Positions 17,238-24,376 of a stretch of DNA of 34,194 nucleotides are shown piece by piece (position 1 is the first letter of the stretch; every line of letters begins with the position of its first letter). Location: positions 1 to 34,194 of the forward strand of contig QKCL01000044.1 in the NCBI GenBank assembly GCA_003246895.1, in the 5' to 3' direction. The stretch comes from Spirochaetota bacterium (GTDB lineage Bacteria; Spirochaetota; UBA4802; UBA5550). Both the position numbers and the translations under genes were made by a program. The notes beneath the pieces were generated by a model that saw only the letters and a program-made list of their open reading frames with translations, had not been told where the DNA came from and did no database searches.

Positions 17238-17715
17238 TACAAAAAATCTCCTCGTAAAGTGTATGTACCATAACTGCCAAAATTTATGTCATTATATTCT
17301 TATTTTGGGAATGCAATTCATCAATAAAGACTCTGGTTTCGGTGTACGGTTTGTTAAAAATTTTTTCTCTTGTTTATAATTTAACATTTAAAAACTACTT
17401 ACAGAAAAGTACAGAATTCATGATACTTAATGTCAAGCAAATATAAAAATTCTAAAATTCACAATTGGTTCACTCAGCAACTTAACAATACAATTCCAGT
17501 TCAAATGTAAAGTTTACCAAATTATCCCCTGCCGATGGAACTGTTTTCTTCACCCTGAATTAACAGAATTTTAGTTTTGTTTTTGCAGGAGAATCCGCCG
17601 GCAAGGCAATATAGTCACTGTAGCCGCATACCCTGATCAGGCACAGAATGCACCGTTTGGGAATACCGTTTTTTTTGCAGGAAGTTTACGGAGAGCCTGC
17701 AGATTCGTCCTTCAA
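17238..17715. other. Gap upstream of the hydrogenase operon
   Basis: The half next to hydC should hold the hydrogenase promoter, but no clear -35/-10 pair was picked. From about 17600 the DNA belongs to a diverged repeat shared with 19335-19454 (listed separately). The string GTTTTTGCAGGAGAAT at 17579-17594 also occurs at 233-248. Confidence 0.45.
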
Positions 17716-17732
17716 TTATGTAATTAAAATTT
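17600..17732. repeat. Dispersed intergenic element, copy 1
   Basis: Shares with 19335-19454 a near-identical start (GGCAAGGCAATA here, GGTAAAGCAATA there) and an identical 21-base end beginning TCAATTATGTAATTAAAAT (17712-17732). Between them there is patchy similarity, including CTGCAGGCTCTCC against CGGCAGACTCACC read on the minus strand. The end of the element supplies the last codons of the YkgJ-like gene (ILIT and stop). Confidence 0.55.
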
Positions 17733-18315
17733 GCTGTCTGAATAAGGAATTATTTAGAATTATATCATCATACCCACAGGATACAGGGAAGTAATAAAGC
17801 TCATCACTGTAATCAGTTATTCTGCTTTTTATAATCCAGTCCAGAGTTTGAAAGAATATCTCCTCATATTTTATTTCTTTTAAAAACGGAGAAATAACCT
17901 CCTGCACATCTATATCATCGCAGTCATGGTTTCCCAAACAGCTGTCAGCCAGTCTTGTATAAAAATATTGTGTCCGGCCGGTTTCAGTGTCATACTCCCT
18001 GCTTATTGGTGCGAGTTTGCAGACAAGCGGTTTCGTTTGCGGGTGGATGGAACAGTAACTTTTCAGTATATTATTTTCATCAGGATCATTTATAAGGAAA
18101 GGACAGAATTTATAAGGATAAGTTTTAAAATGTATTTTTGGCAGAAACACGTTGTTCTGCCCTTCTTTTAATTCCACAAACTTTTTATCAAAAAGTTCCT
18201 TTGTGCCTGTCATCTGAAGATGTTTCGCCATTTTATACAGATCATAGTGATTAATAAAGATATCAATATCCCCGGAGCAGCACTCTCCACAGCATAAACA
18301 GTTAAATCTTTTCAT
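17716..18315 (-). CDS. YkgJ-family Cys-cluster protein (putative Zn/Fe-chelating)
   Basis: 199 aa. The N-terminus CLCCGECCSGD is the hallmark C-x-x-C-x-x-CC of the YkgJ/UPF0153 group, followed by KFCPFL, a YCSIHPQTKPLVCKL segment and a later Cys. The Cys set is thought to bind a metal or Fe-S cluster; the biochemical role of the family is not settled. The C-terminal 80 residues are unlike the core family. The start lies 5 nt after the stop of the upstream frame (18321-18671) without a clear ribosome-binding site, suggesting coupled translation. Its last codons fall in a dispersed repeat, so the C-terminus may have been altered by that element. Confidence 0.8.
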   Translation of the reverse strand: MKRFNCLCCGECCSGDIDIFINHYDLYKMAKHLQMTGTKELFDKKFVELKEGQNNVFLPKIHFKTYPYKFCPFLINDPDENNILKSYCSIHPQTKPLVCKLAPISREYDTETGRTQYFYTRLADSCLGNHDCDDIDVQEVISPFLKEIKYEEIFFQTLDWIIKSRITDYSDELYYFPVSCGYDDIILNNSLFRQQILIT

Positions 18316-18320
18316 AGAAG

Positions 18321-18671
18321 TTACAGTATAATATCCGCATCAAATTCAGGATTCCAGCAACTATCCTGCACCGGAAAATCACCGAAATGGAAGTCATTTT
18401 TTATTATCCCTGCCGCGAAGAGACGGTGTTTCGAGAAAGCATCTTCCCTAAATGTATGGGCAGCAGCCCCATCCATGTAAATATTATCAAGTATTAGGTA
18501 AACCATTTTTCTTTCTCTTTTTTCTCTTTCCTGAAAACCATTACGGTAAAGCGATGTAAAACTATAATTCCAAGAGGGATACAAACCACTTATCAAAACC
18601 TGTGAATACTGCTTTTTATTCAGAATAATAGTTACTTGTATAGATACGAAATATTTAGTATTATAACTCAT
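18321..18671 (-). CDS. Uncertain small ORF upstream of the YkgJ-like gene
   Basis: 116 aa with no recognised family. No ribosome-binding site precedes the ATG at 18671. An internal Met (about residue 56, MVYLILDNIYMDG) follows a purine-rich stretch, AGAGAAAGAAAA, and begins the more protein-like half (HTFREDAFSKHR, HFGDFPVQD, WNPEFDADI). The true product may be only about 60 aa, or this may be the 3' remnant of a larger gene. It ends 5 nt before the YkgJ-like start, which is the best argument that it is or was a translated gene. Confidence 0.35.
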   Translation of the reverse strand: MSYNTKYFVSIQVTIILNKKQYSQVLISGLYPSWNYSFTSLYRNGFQEREKRERKMVYLILDNIYMDGAAAHTFREDAFSKHRLFAAGIIKNDFHFGDFPVQDSCWNPEFDADIIL

Positions 18672-18749
18672 CGAACATGATAAAACTTTTCAGGAATAAA
18701 TTTCCGCCGACACAGACATGACAGATACTGTTCAATAAGGAGGCATATT

Positions 18750-19331
18750 ATGAGACACACGATATCAGTTTTTCATGGGAGAATTTTTCTTATTTCTCCA
18801 GGGACTCGACACCCGACCATCCCGGTCAGTGCTTTCCTTCTCATTCCCTGCTCTTTTTTTATCAGTAACTTTTTTCGAAAAACAATGATGCTCATTCTGG
18901 TGGGAGCAACTCTCATAATCAACACGCAATGCACTCGAAGTCTTAACTCAGGCAAGATAACAAGAGACCCTCATAGCTCCAGTGGCTACTGGATAGGCGA
19001 TCACACCTATTGCTACTCAGCAGCCGCTGACCCCAAACGGGGACTTTCAGATAAAATGGCACGAAGGGCCTCTTCATTTAAAAGGGCTGTCGAGAATGCC
19101 CGGCACCTGCTCCGGCAAAGGTTCATAGGCATGTCTCAGGAGATGTGCCCCGGCCCCATGCTGAACGATCCAGAGGCGGTGGAGGCAGCACGTCTGGTTT
19201 CGGAAATTATCAAAAACGGAAAAATCGTAAAAACAGAATATGATACTGATGACAACTGCGAGGTGCTCTTTCAGGTTACTCACTCGAATTTAAAAACAAT
19301 CGTGTATAAAGCGGCATGGAAGCGCGAATAA
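18750..19331 (+). CDS. Putative LPP20-like envelope lipoprotein
   Basis: 193 aa; a strong AAGGAGG lies 6 nt before ATG 18750. The N-terminus is unusual: two hydrophobic stretches, about 28-40 and 45-60, with a lipobox-like INTQC after the second. A start at the internal MMLILVGATL would give a normal lipoprotein signal, but only the upstream ATG has a good ribosome-binding site. The mature part has an Ala-rich helical segment (ARRASSFKRAVENARHLL) of the kind seen in LPP20-type lipoproteins, and two Cys. The function is unknown. The family assignment is by resemblance only. Confidence 0.6.
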   Translation: MRHTISVFHGRIFLISPGTRHPTIPVSAFLLIPCSFFISNFFRKTMMLILVGATLIINTQCTRSLNSGKITRDPHSSSGYWIGDHTYCYSAAADPKRGLSDKMARRASSFKRAVENARHLLRQRFIGMSQEMCPGPMLNDPEAVEAARLVSEIIKNGKIVKTEYDTDDNCEVLFQVTHSNLKTIVYKAAWKRE

Positions 19332-19334
19332 AGC

Positions 19335-19454
19335 GGTAAAGCAATACCGTTATTGTGAAACGATCAAAACCAGGGAGCAGAAACCCCTTTATTACAGAAA
19401 GCCTGGGTGAGTCTGCCGAACTGCCTTCTGCTATCAATTATGTAATTAAAATTT
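19335..19454. repeat. Dispersed intergenic element, copy 2
   Basis: Second copy of the element at 17600-17732. It starts just after the LPP20-like gene stop and ends with the same 21 bases (19434-19454) immediately before the stop codon of the DKNYY pseudogene. The copies are diverged, so duplication is not recent. Confidence 0.55.
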
Positions 19455-19924
19455 TTATTTCCTCTTTTTTAGTTTTTCCCAAAATGAATAGAAGTATCTG
19501 TTATCACTGCCTGTACCCGGACCTGCTTTGTCCGCCCTGAATGTTTCCGGGTCTGTGCCTTTTACCGGCATACCGTCAAAATGAACACCGTTTTGTCTTT
19601 TGCATATCTGATGTCAGGGGCAACAAAACTATCTACGTAAGCATTTTTTACAATGTGATTTTTGGTTTAATAGTAGCAGCAAACATGGTTCTTATCAATT
19701 GCATAATCCTGATTAAGTAGTTTGAAGGCAGCAAGATCAACCCCCTGGAATAAAATGATAAAAATCATAAGCATGATTTTTATCAATGGCAAAATGGGTG
19801 TCTTTAAACGCTTTAAATGTCGCAGAATCAGCTCCTTTAACAAACATAAACGCGTTAAACACCTTGTTTTCATCTTTTGCGTAATCGATGCCCTTAAGAC
19901 TGGAAGTCTGAACAAATGAAACCT
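19455..19924 (-). pseudogene. Broken DKNYY-repeat protein gene
   Basis: Reading the minus strand in three frames restores a protein of the DKNYY family (repeats of about 25-30 residues with D-K-N-H/Y-x-x-Y and a G-A/V-D-x-x-T/A-F-K segment). Recovered pieces include IDYAKDENKVFNAF, GADSATFKAFKDTHFAIDKN, VDLAAFKLLNQDYAIDKNH and VKGTDPETF. Breaks: a one-base change in a five-C run (19741-19745), an in-frame TAA (19667-19669), and a missing A in the run at 19591-19594, after which DKNGVHFDGMPV would be restored. The 5' end is missing: the sequence starts immediately after selD without a start codon. The natural stop is TAA at 19455. The role of the family is unknown. Confidence 0.7.
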
Positions 19925-19932
19925 GACAGAAG

Positions 19933-20985
19933 CTATGGCTTTACTATAATTTTTTCAGAAGTATCTGAAAAAACTTCTCCTATGACAGAAGAATCACTGC
20001 AGCCTGCGGCGAGGAGTTTTTCAAGAGCCAGATCAGCGTCTTTTTCAGAAACACTGAAAAGAAGCCCACCCGAAGTCTGGGGATCGAAGAGGATGTCTCT
20101 CTCCACAGGGCCCAACTTTTCAGAAAATTCTACCATGCATTCCCTGAACTCCCTGTTTTTAAAAGCTCCTGCCGGAACCAGGCCCATGGAGGCGAACTCT
20201 ATTGCCTCCTTCATTACAGGGATGGAGCTGAACTGAAGTTTCACACTGCACCCGGAACCCGGCATCATTTCAGCCATGTGCCCAATAAGTCCAAAACCGG
20301 TAATATCAGTGCATGCATGAACGAGCATTTCTCTCATTGCTTCGGATGCAGATCTGTTAAGTGATGACATGACACGGGTAATATCATGGATAATTGCCTC
20401 TGAAGCCATGCCTCCCTTTATAGCAGTATTTATGATGCCGGAGCCAAGAGGTTTGGTCAAAATCAGTCTGTCACCGTCCTTTAACCCGTGATTGGTCCAG
20501 AATTTATCAGGGTGAACAAATCCTGTTACAGATATGCCGAATTTCAGTTCAGTGTCTTCAATACTGTGACCTCCCACAAGAGCCACATCAGCCTCTTTCA
20601 GTTTGTCAAGTCCGCCTTCAATGATTTGGCGCAGCATTGAAAAATCCATCGTCTTCACCGGAAATGCCGCCAGATTCATGGCGGTTTTTGGCACGCCTCC
20701 CATGGCATATACATCAGATAGGGCATTGGCAACGGCAATCTGCCCAAAGGCATATGGATCATCAACAATGGGCGTGAAAAAATCAACGGTCTGGATCAAT
20801 GCCAGATCGTCTGAGATTTTGTACACACCTGCATCATCGGCCTTTTCCATGCCCACAAGTACGTCAGGATGTTTCGGAATTTCAAGTCCGCAAAGTAAAC
20901 GCTCCAGGTCCCCTGGAGGAATTTTAGACGCTCATCCTGCGCCGGCAACTGTTTCAGTGAGACGCTTTTTTTCTGCTTCAGACAT
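19933..20985 (-). CDS. selD: Selenide, water dikinase (SelD), itself a selenoprotein
   Basis: 350 aa with one selenocysteine. SelD makes selenophosphate from selenide and ATP, the Se donor for tRNA-Sec. The true start is ATG 20985 (MSEAEKKRLTETVAGAG), overlapping the upstream gene by 8 nt. Codon 18 is TGA (20932-20934) in GAG-U-ASKIPPGDLERLL, exactly where SelD has its catalytic Cys or Sec. The downstream body matches throughout: GMEKADDAGVY, TVDFFTPIVDDPY, ANALSDVYAMGG, GGHSIEDTE and ITGFGLIGHMAEM. The usual Cys two places after Sec (U-A-C-K) is Ser here. A hairpin 13 nt after the UGA is a candidate SECIS. An ATG-only gene call would start at 20856 and lose the active site. It is last in the selenium operon. 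Confidence 0.95.
20902..20934 (-). promoter_or_regulatory. Candidate bacterial SECIS element in selD
   Basis: The UGA (20934-20932) is followed by 13 nt and then a 7-bp perfect stem CTCCAGG / CCTGGAG (20918-20902) closing a GGA loop. Bacterial SECIS hairpins bound by SelB lie within the coding frame at this distance and usually carry exposed G residues in a small apical loop. This fits in place and shape, though the loop is very tight. Confidence 0.65.
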
Positions 20986-21859
20986 TGCCTGCCTCCTCTC
21001 CGTTTTTTTCAAGCACCCGGGACAATGCCTGGGGAATTTTCTCTATCAAATCAGAGACCTGTGTTGAAGGATCAGGTTTGGCATAATGACCGATCCATCG
21101 GTTTATCTTTGCAGCAGCAAGAGCCCCTTCTTCTATTCCCAGAGGGCCCGTGCACAAAACAGCAGCAAGTCCTGTTAGGGTATCACCTGTTCCGCCGATG
21201 GCTTCCATTGCATCATGAGAAGGCTCATCCACTGTGTTCAGTATTTCTCCGTCTTTCACAATATAGTCAGTCTTGCCTTTGACAACCATATACTTTGCTG
21301 CGTTCCCATGACTGTATGCCCTGCGGATTAAATTCGGAGCATTATCATCATCATGAAGTATGAATCCGCGTGTATAAAACGGATGTGGAGCGAGTTCATC
21401 TGCCAGAAATGCAAGTTCACCTATATCCGGGGTAAAGAGCTCGTATTGCCCGGCCCGGCCGCACATCTTTGCCACATACATGTATCCTGCATCTGCAATG
21501 AGCACGGGCTTTGATTCCATTGTTTCTATGACATTGTGAATCCTGTCATGCCACTCAGCGATAGGCTGAATATAATGGAAAACAAGTGTACAAAAAGTAA
21601 AATTTGGAAGTGACCTTTCCAGAAACTCATATAATTTACGGCTTCCTTCGCCTTTGCCGGTATCTCCGGCGAGAAAACTGTATATTTCAGGCCCGTTAAC
21701 TATTTCAGATGTTTTCACAGCCGCCGCCAGAAGAGCCGGGGTCCCGCGGTTAATTGTTATTTTCCTGTCTCCCATAATAAGATGACCCTCAGAAAGGCTG
21801 ACCTTTCCGTGAATCAGCGGGAAATCCGGTTCAGGTACAGTACCGATTATTGCGAGCAT
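20978..21859 (-). CDS. Ribokinase-fold protein related to NAD(P)H-hydrate dehydratase, in the selenium operon
   Basis: 293 aa. The diagnostic part is GGTGDTLTGLAAVL near residue 240, the anion-hole/catalytic Asp motif of ATP-dependent YjeF C-terminal (NnrD/CARKD) and ribokinase-superfamily enzymes. TPDIGELAFLAD and VVKGKTDYIV also fit that fold. The N-terminal half diverges from NnrD (INRGTPALLAAAVKTSEIV; FLAGDTGKGEGSRKLYEFL), and no YjeF epimerase domain is attached. It overlaps DUF3343 by 13 nt and selD by 8 nt, so it is translated with selenium genes. Either a repair enzyme is embedded by chance, or it is a kinase-like factor for selenium metabolism; the sequence cannot decide. Confidence 0.7.
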   Translation of the reverse strand: MLAIIGTVPEPDFPLIHGKVSLSEGHLIMGDRKITINRGTPALLAAAVKTSEIVNGPEIYSFLAGDTGKGEGSRKLYEFLERSLPNFTFCTLVFHYIQPIAEWHDRIHNVIETMESKPVLIADAGYMYVAKMCGRAGQYELFTPDIGELAFLADELAPHPFYTRGFILHDDDNAPNLIRRAYSHGNAAKYMVVKGKTDYIVKDGEILNTVDEPSHDAMEAIGGTGDTLTGLAAVLCTGPLGIEEGALAAAKINRWIGHYAKPDPSTQVSDLIEKIPQALSRVLEKNGEEAGNV

Positions 21860-22392
21860 TGTTTCATTATCTCCTCATAGGCAAGTTCAAGTGCATATCC
21901 GCATAAAGTATAGCCCAGGTCTCTGGGCCTTGGTGCTTCTTCAAGTTTTTTCCCAACCAGTTCATTTGCAAGATAAGGAACATCGGGGCATCCTCCGCCT
22001 GAAACATTTACTATGATCCGGCTTCTTTTATCAATTGTAATTTTCATATTTGCAGCTCTGACCATAAGATAATCACCGAAATCCTTTGTGTGAAAAAGGT
22101 CAATGGGAGACAGGAGATGGGATGAAACCGGTACTACCTGAAGGGTTTTAACACCATCATTCCCCAGATGGCGCATAATATCCAGCTCCTCTATAAGGGA
22201 AAATTCTATAACAAGATCACACCCTGTCTGAATTTCAGGGGGAGGTCCCATAACACGTATATTAAATCCAGATTTTTTTAGAACATTTTCGGCCTTTATG
22301 ACTTCACTGGTATGTTCAAAAACAATTATTCCCTTGTCTATGGAAGTATTTCCCTTTCCCGGTCTTATCAGTTTTTTAAGGAAGCTGAACAT
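21847..22392 (-). CDS. DUF3343 (putative Se/S carrier) protein with a C-terminal extension
   Basis: 181 aa. Residues about 20-70 match DUF3343 (FEHTSEVIKAENVLKKSGFN, VMGPPPEIQTGCDLVI), a family repeatedly found beside selenium genes and proposed to carry Se or S on Cys; the usual SSGCG motif reads QTGCD. DUF3343 proteins are normally 70-100 aa. Here a further ~100 residues follow, with VSGGGCPDVPYLANEL and a final Cys-containing helix (CGYALELAYEEI, KQC). Three Cys or Cys-containing loops in the extension suggest a second carrier or metal-binding domain. The ATG is one base after the tusA stop, with AAGGAAAAG inside tusA as ribosome-binding site. Confidence 0.75.
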   Translation of the reverse strand: MFSFLKKLIRPGKGNTSIDKGIIVFEHTSEVIKAENVLKKSGFNIRVMGPPPEIQTGCDLVIEFSLIEELDIMRHLGNDGVKTLQVVPVSSHLLSPIDLFHTKDFGDYLMVRAANMKITIDKRSRIIVNVSGGGCPDVPYLANELVGKKLEEAPRPRDLGYTLCGYALELAYEEIMKQCSQ

Positions 22393-22393
22393 T

Positions 22394-22615
22394 TTACTTT
22401 TCCTTCTTTATGATTATACGGTATCCTTCATTGTCTTGCATCACTTCACTTACCGTGCAGCCGTGACTCACTGCTGCGCGGGAAACATTCTCCTGTGAAG
22501 TTTCCGTGTCCACCAGAACAATTATCTCAGGATCTGTTCCGGACTTAATTTCATTTATTGTAAGGATAACCGGTTGAGGGCATGAAAGCCCTCTTGCATC
22601 AACTGTTGCTGCCAT
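22394..22615 (-). CDS. TusA/YedF-family Se/S carrier
   Basis: 73 aa from ATG 22615, preceded by GAGGAAA; an upstream ATG at 22651 would add an unlikely Asn/Glu-rich leader. ARGLSCPQPVI is the SirA/TusA/YedF signature with its single active Cys. The remaining sequence (LVDTETSQENVSRAAVSHGC, EGYRIIIKK) is the family's two-layer alpha/beta sandwich, with the second Cys (HGC) seen in YedF-type proteins. Placed between YedE and DUF3343, it is most likely the YedF-like partner that accepts selenium from the transporter side and hands it on. It lacks YedF's C-terminal domain; the DUF3343 protein encoded next may take that role. Confidence 0.85.
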   Translation of the reverse strand: MAATVDARGLSCPQPVILTINEIKSGTDPEIIVLVDTETSQENVSRAAVSHGCTVSEVMQDNEGYRIIIKKEK

Positions 22616-22669
22616 ATATTTTTCCTCTCTATTGTTTTGAATGAAGGGCATGAGAATGACTGTATCATG

Positions 22670-23761
22670 CTATGCCTTTTTTTTTGTCATCATGAATGCC
22701 ACTAAAAAACAAAATACAAAACCAGTAATCACTGCTGGTATTGCATATGTACCCAGGCCCTTTGGAGAACTTGCGAGACTAAAGTTGTGGGCAAAACCTG
22801 CTCCCACCAGCATTCCAAGAACAAAAATTGCAGCATCGCCGTCACCCTCTCCTGACAGAAAAAGCTGACGTCCCGGGCATCCTCCGGCAAGTACAAAGCA
22901 GAGTCCCGAAAGAGCCATGCCGATGAAGTTCCATATGTGAAGAGTATGGGCAACGGGCTGGCCTTCAAAGCCGGGTTTAAACTGGTTTAATATTACATTA
23001 GTCACAGCAGCCACAACAAGAAGGGCCAGAAGGCCGCTGAAGAGATGTATCTGTCTGAACAAAATAAGGTCACGGAATGCACCCATTGTACAGAAACGGC
23101 TTCTCTGGGCAAGGAAACCTATGGCAAGGCCGGCCAGAATTGAAATAATCAGAGGTGCATGCATGCTTCCCGGCCCCTTGAGGCTGTAATTGAGAACACC
23201 GTTTTTGGCTTCACCCTGAATCTGCGGGAAAATCAGCACAAGAACCAGCAGTCCGCCCATCATGAGGGGAAGCATCCATCCTGAAACTGGATTTGCACTA
23301 TGGGTTCTTCCCAGGTTATATCCCTTTTTCAGAAATAGTGTTCCGATCCAGATACCGAAAATCAGTCCGGCAATACCGAGTATTGCGTTGAAATCTCCCC
23401 CCGCAAGCCTTAGAAGGGCACGCCATGGGCATCCGAGAAAGACAAGGGCACCGATCATTGCAAATACACCGAGAAAGAAACGGACAATGGGGGAAGAACC
23501 GAGCCTGGGCCTGAACTCCTTAAAAAGATAAGCTGCAACAAGTGATCCCAGAACAAAACCGATAATCTCGGGTCTCACGTACTGTACGACCTTAGCCTGA
23601 TGAAAACCTATGGCTCCGGCAATGTCTCGTTCAAAACATGCAACACATATTCCCATATTTCCGGGGTTTCCCATTTTCTGCAAAAGGGGTGCAAGAACTC
23701 CGATGAGAGCGCCAACTGCAATAATACCCCACCGCGTGGCAAAAACATTTTTTTTAATCAT
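22670..23761 (-). CDS. yedE: YedE-family putative selenium transporter
   Basis: 363 aa integral membrane protein with about ten hydrophobic segments, belonging to the YeeE/YedE (DUF395) superfamily. Conserved Cys-bearing loops are visible: MGICVACFERD, FLGCPWR, SRFCTMGAFRD and AGGCPGRQLFLSGEGD. These repeated Cys/Gly motifs line the pore in thiosulfate-transporting relatives. The selenium-specific YedE subgroup co-occurs with YedF and SelD, as here. It probably imports a reduced selenium compound for SelD. AGGAG lies upstream of the start. The DKNYY remnant is at the other end of the operon. Confidence 0.88.
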   Translation of the reverse strand: MIKKNVFATRWGIIAVGALIGVLAPLLQKMGNPGNMGICVACFERDIAGAIGFHQAKVVQYVRPEIIGFVLGSLVAAYLFKEFRPRLGSSPIVRFFLGVFAMIGALVFLGCPWRALLRLAGGDFNAILGIAGLIFGIWIGTLFLKKGYNLGRTHSANPVSGWMLPLMMGGLLVLVLIFPQIQGEAKNGVLNYSLKGPGSMHAPLIISILAGLAIGFLAQRSRFCTMGAFRDLILFRQIHLFSGLLALLVVAAVTNVILNQFKPGFEGQPVAHTLHIWNFIGMALSGLCFVLAGGCPGRQLFLSGEGDGDAAIFVLGMLVGAGFAHNFSLASSPKGLGTYAIPAVITGFVFCFLVAFMMTKKKA

Positions 23762-23800
23762 GAGTAATAATCTCCTGTTTTAATCTTTTTATAAATAATA

Positions 23801-24040
23801 TCAGCCATTAAAAGCTCTAAAGGGACAGGCAATTTCACTTATATGGTATTTGTGAATCCCCCCACAGAGGGGACAGGGTTCCTCAAGTTCCACTTCGGCA
23901 TCCATTGTTCTGTTTCCATCTTCATCTGTCACTATTCCCCTGTTATCAGAAATTCTAAATCCGGAACAGTTAAAATAACCTCCCATTTCGGGACAGGTAA
24001 AAGTCAGCTCCATGGGATTTTTTTTATCGGTTAATGACAT
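23801..24040 (-). CDS. Small Cys-rich protein heading the selenium operon
   Basis: 79 aa, family not recognised. Cys residues occur as TFTCPEMGGYFNCSGF, PCPLCGG and ACPF, with His in IHKYH; CPLCGG looks like half of a zinc ribbon. No signal peptide. It lies 39 nt upstream of yedE on the same strand, with no terminator between, so it is probably co-transcribed. It may be a zinc-binding structural or regulatory protein, or a thiol-based carrier; no function is claimed. AGAAGAAG precedes the ATG. Confidence 0.6.
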   Translation of the reverse strand: MSLTDKKNPMELTFTCPEMGGYFNCSGFRISDNRGIVTDEDGNRTMDAEVELEEPCPLCGGIHKYHISEIACPFRAFNG

Positions 24041-24376
24041 ATATCTTCTTCTTTAATTAAAGCATGACCTTGAGCTGGTAATGCGTTTATATAATTCCTG
24101 TTTTTTATATAAAAACTATTTAACCCGTATACTGACAGGTTTACATTTATTTTCCCGGGAGAAATAGATTAAACCCGTTACCCGCATTTCAGATTAATTT
24201 AAAATCATATTTATCCGGTTTTTCACATAAAATATGAGAAGGATTTAACATGGTTTTTAAATACAGTTAAGTATGAAGTGATATGGTTTTTAAAAAAATA
24301 TTACAGGGATATTTAAACAAAAAAATCAGGAGCCACTGTCTTTAAGGCATGGCCCCTGATATATAACTAATAACTT
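24041..24376. other. Gap between the selenium operon and the peroxiredoxin gene
   Basis: Very AT-rich. It holds the peroxiredoxin terminator at 24317-24360 and, nearer 24041, presumably the promoter of the minus-strand selenium operon. No clear promoter hexamers or operator palindrome were identified and there is no gene. Confidence 0.5.
24317..24360 (-). terminator. Intrinsic terminator of the selenoprotein peroxiredoxin gene
   Basis: On the minus strand an ATCAGG...CCTGAT stem extended through GGCCA/TGGCT with one mismatch is followed directly by seven T residues (24325 downward). It is about 17 nt past the stop codon, and it separates this gene from the selenium operon downstream. Confidence 0.85.
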
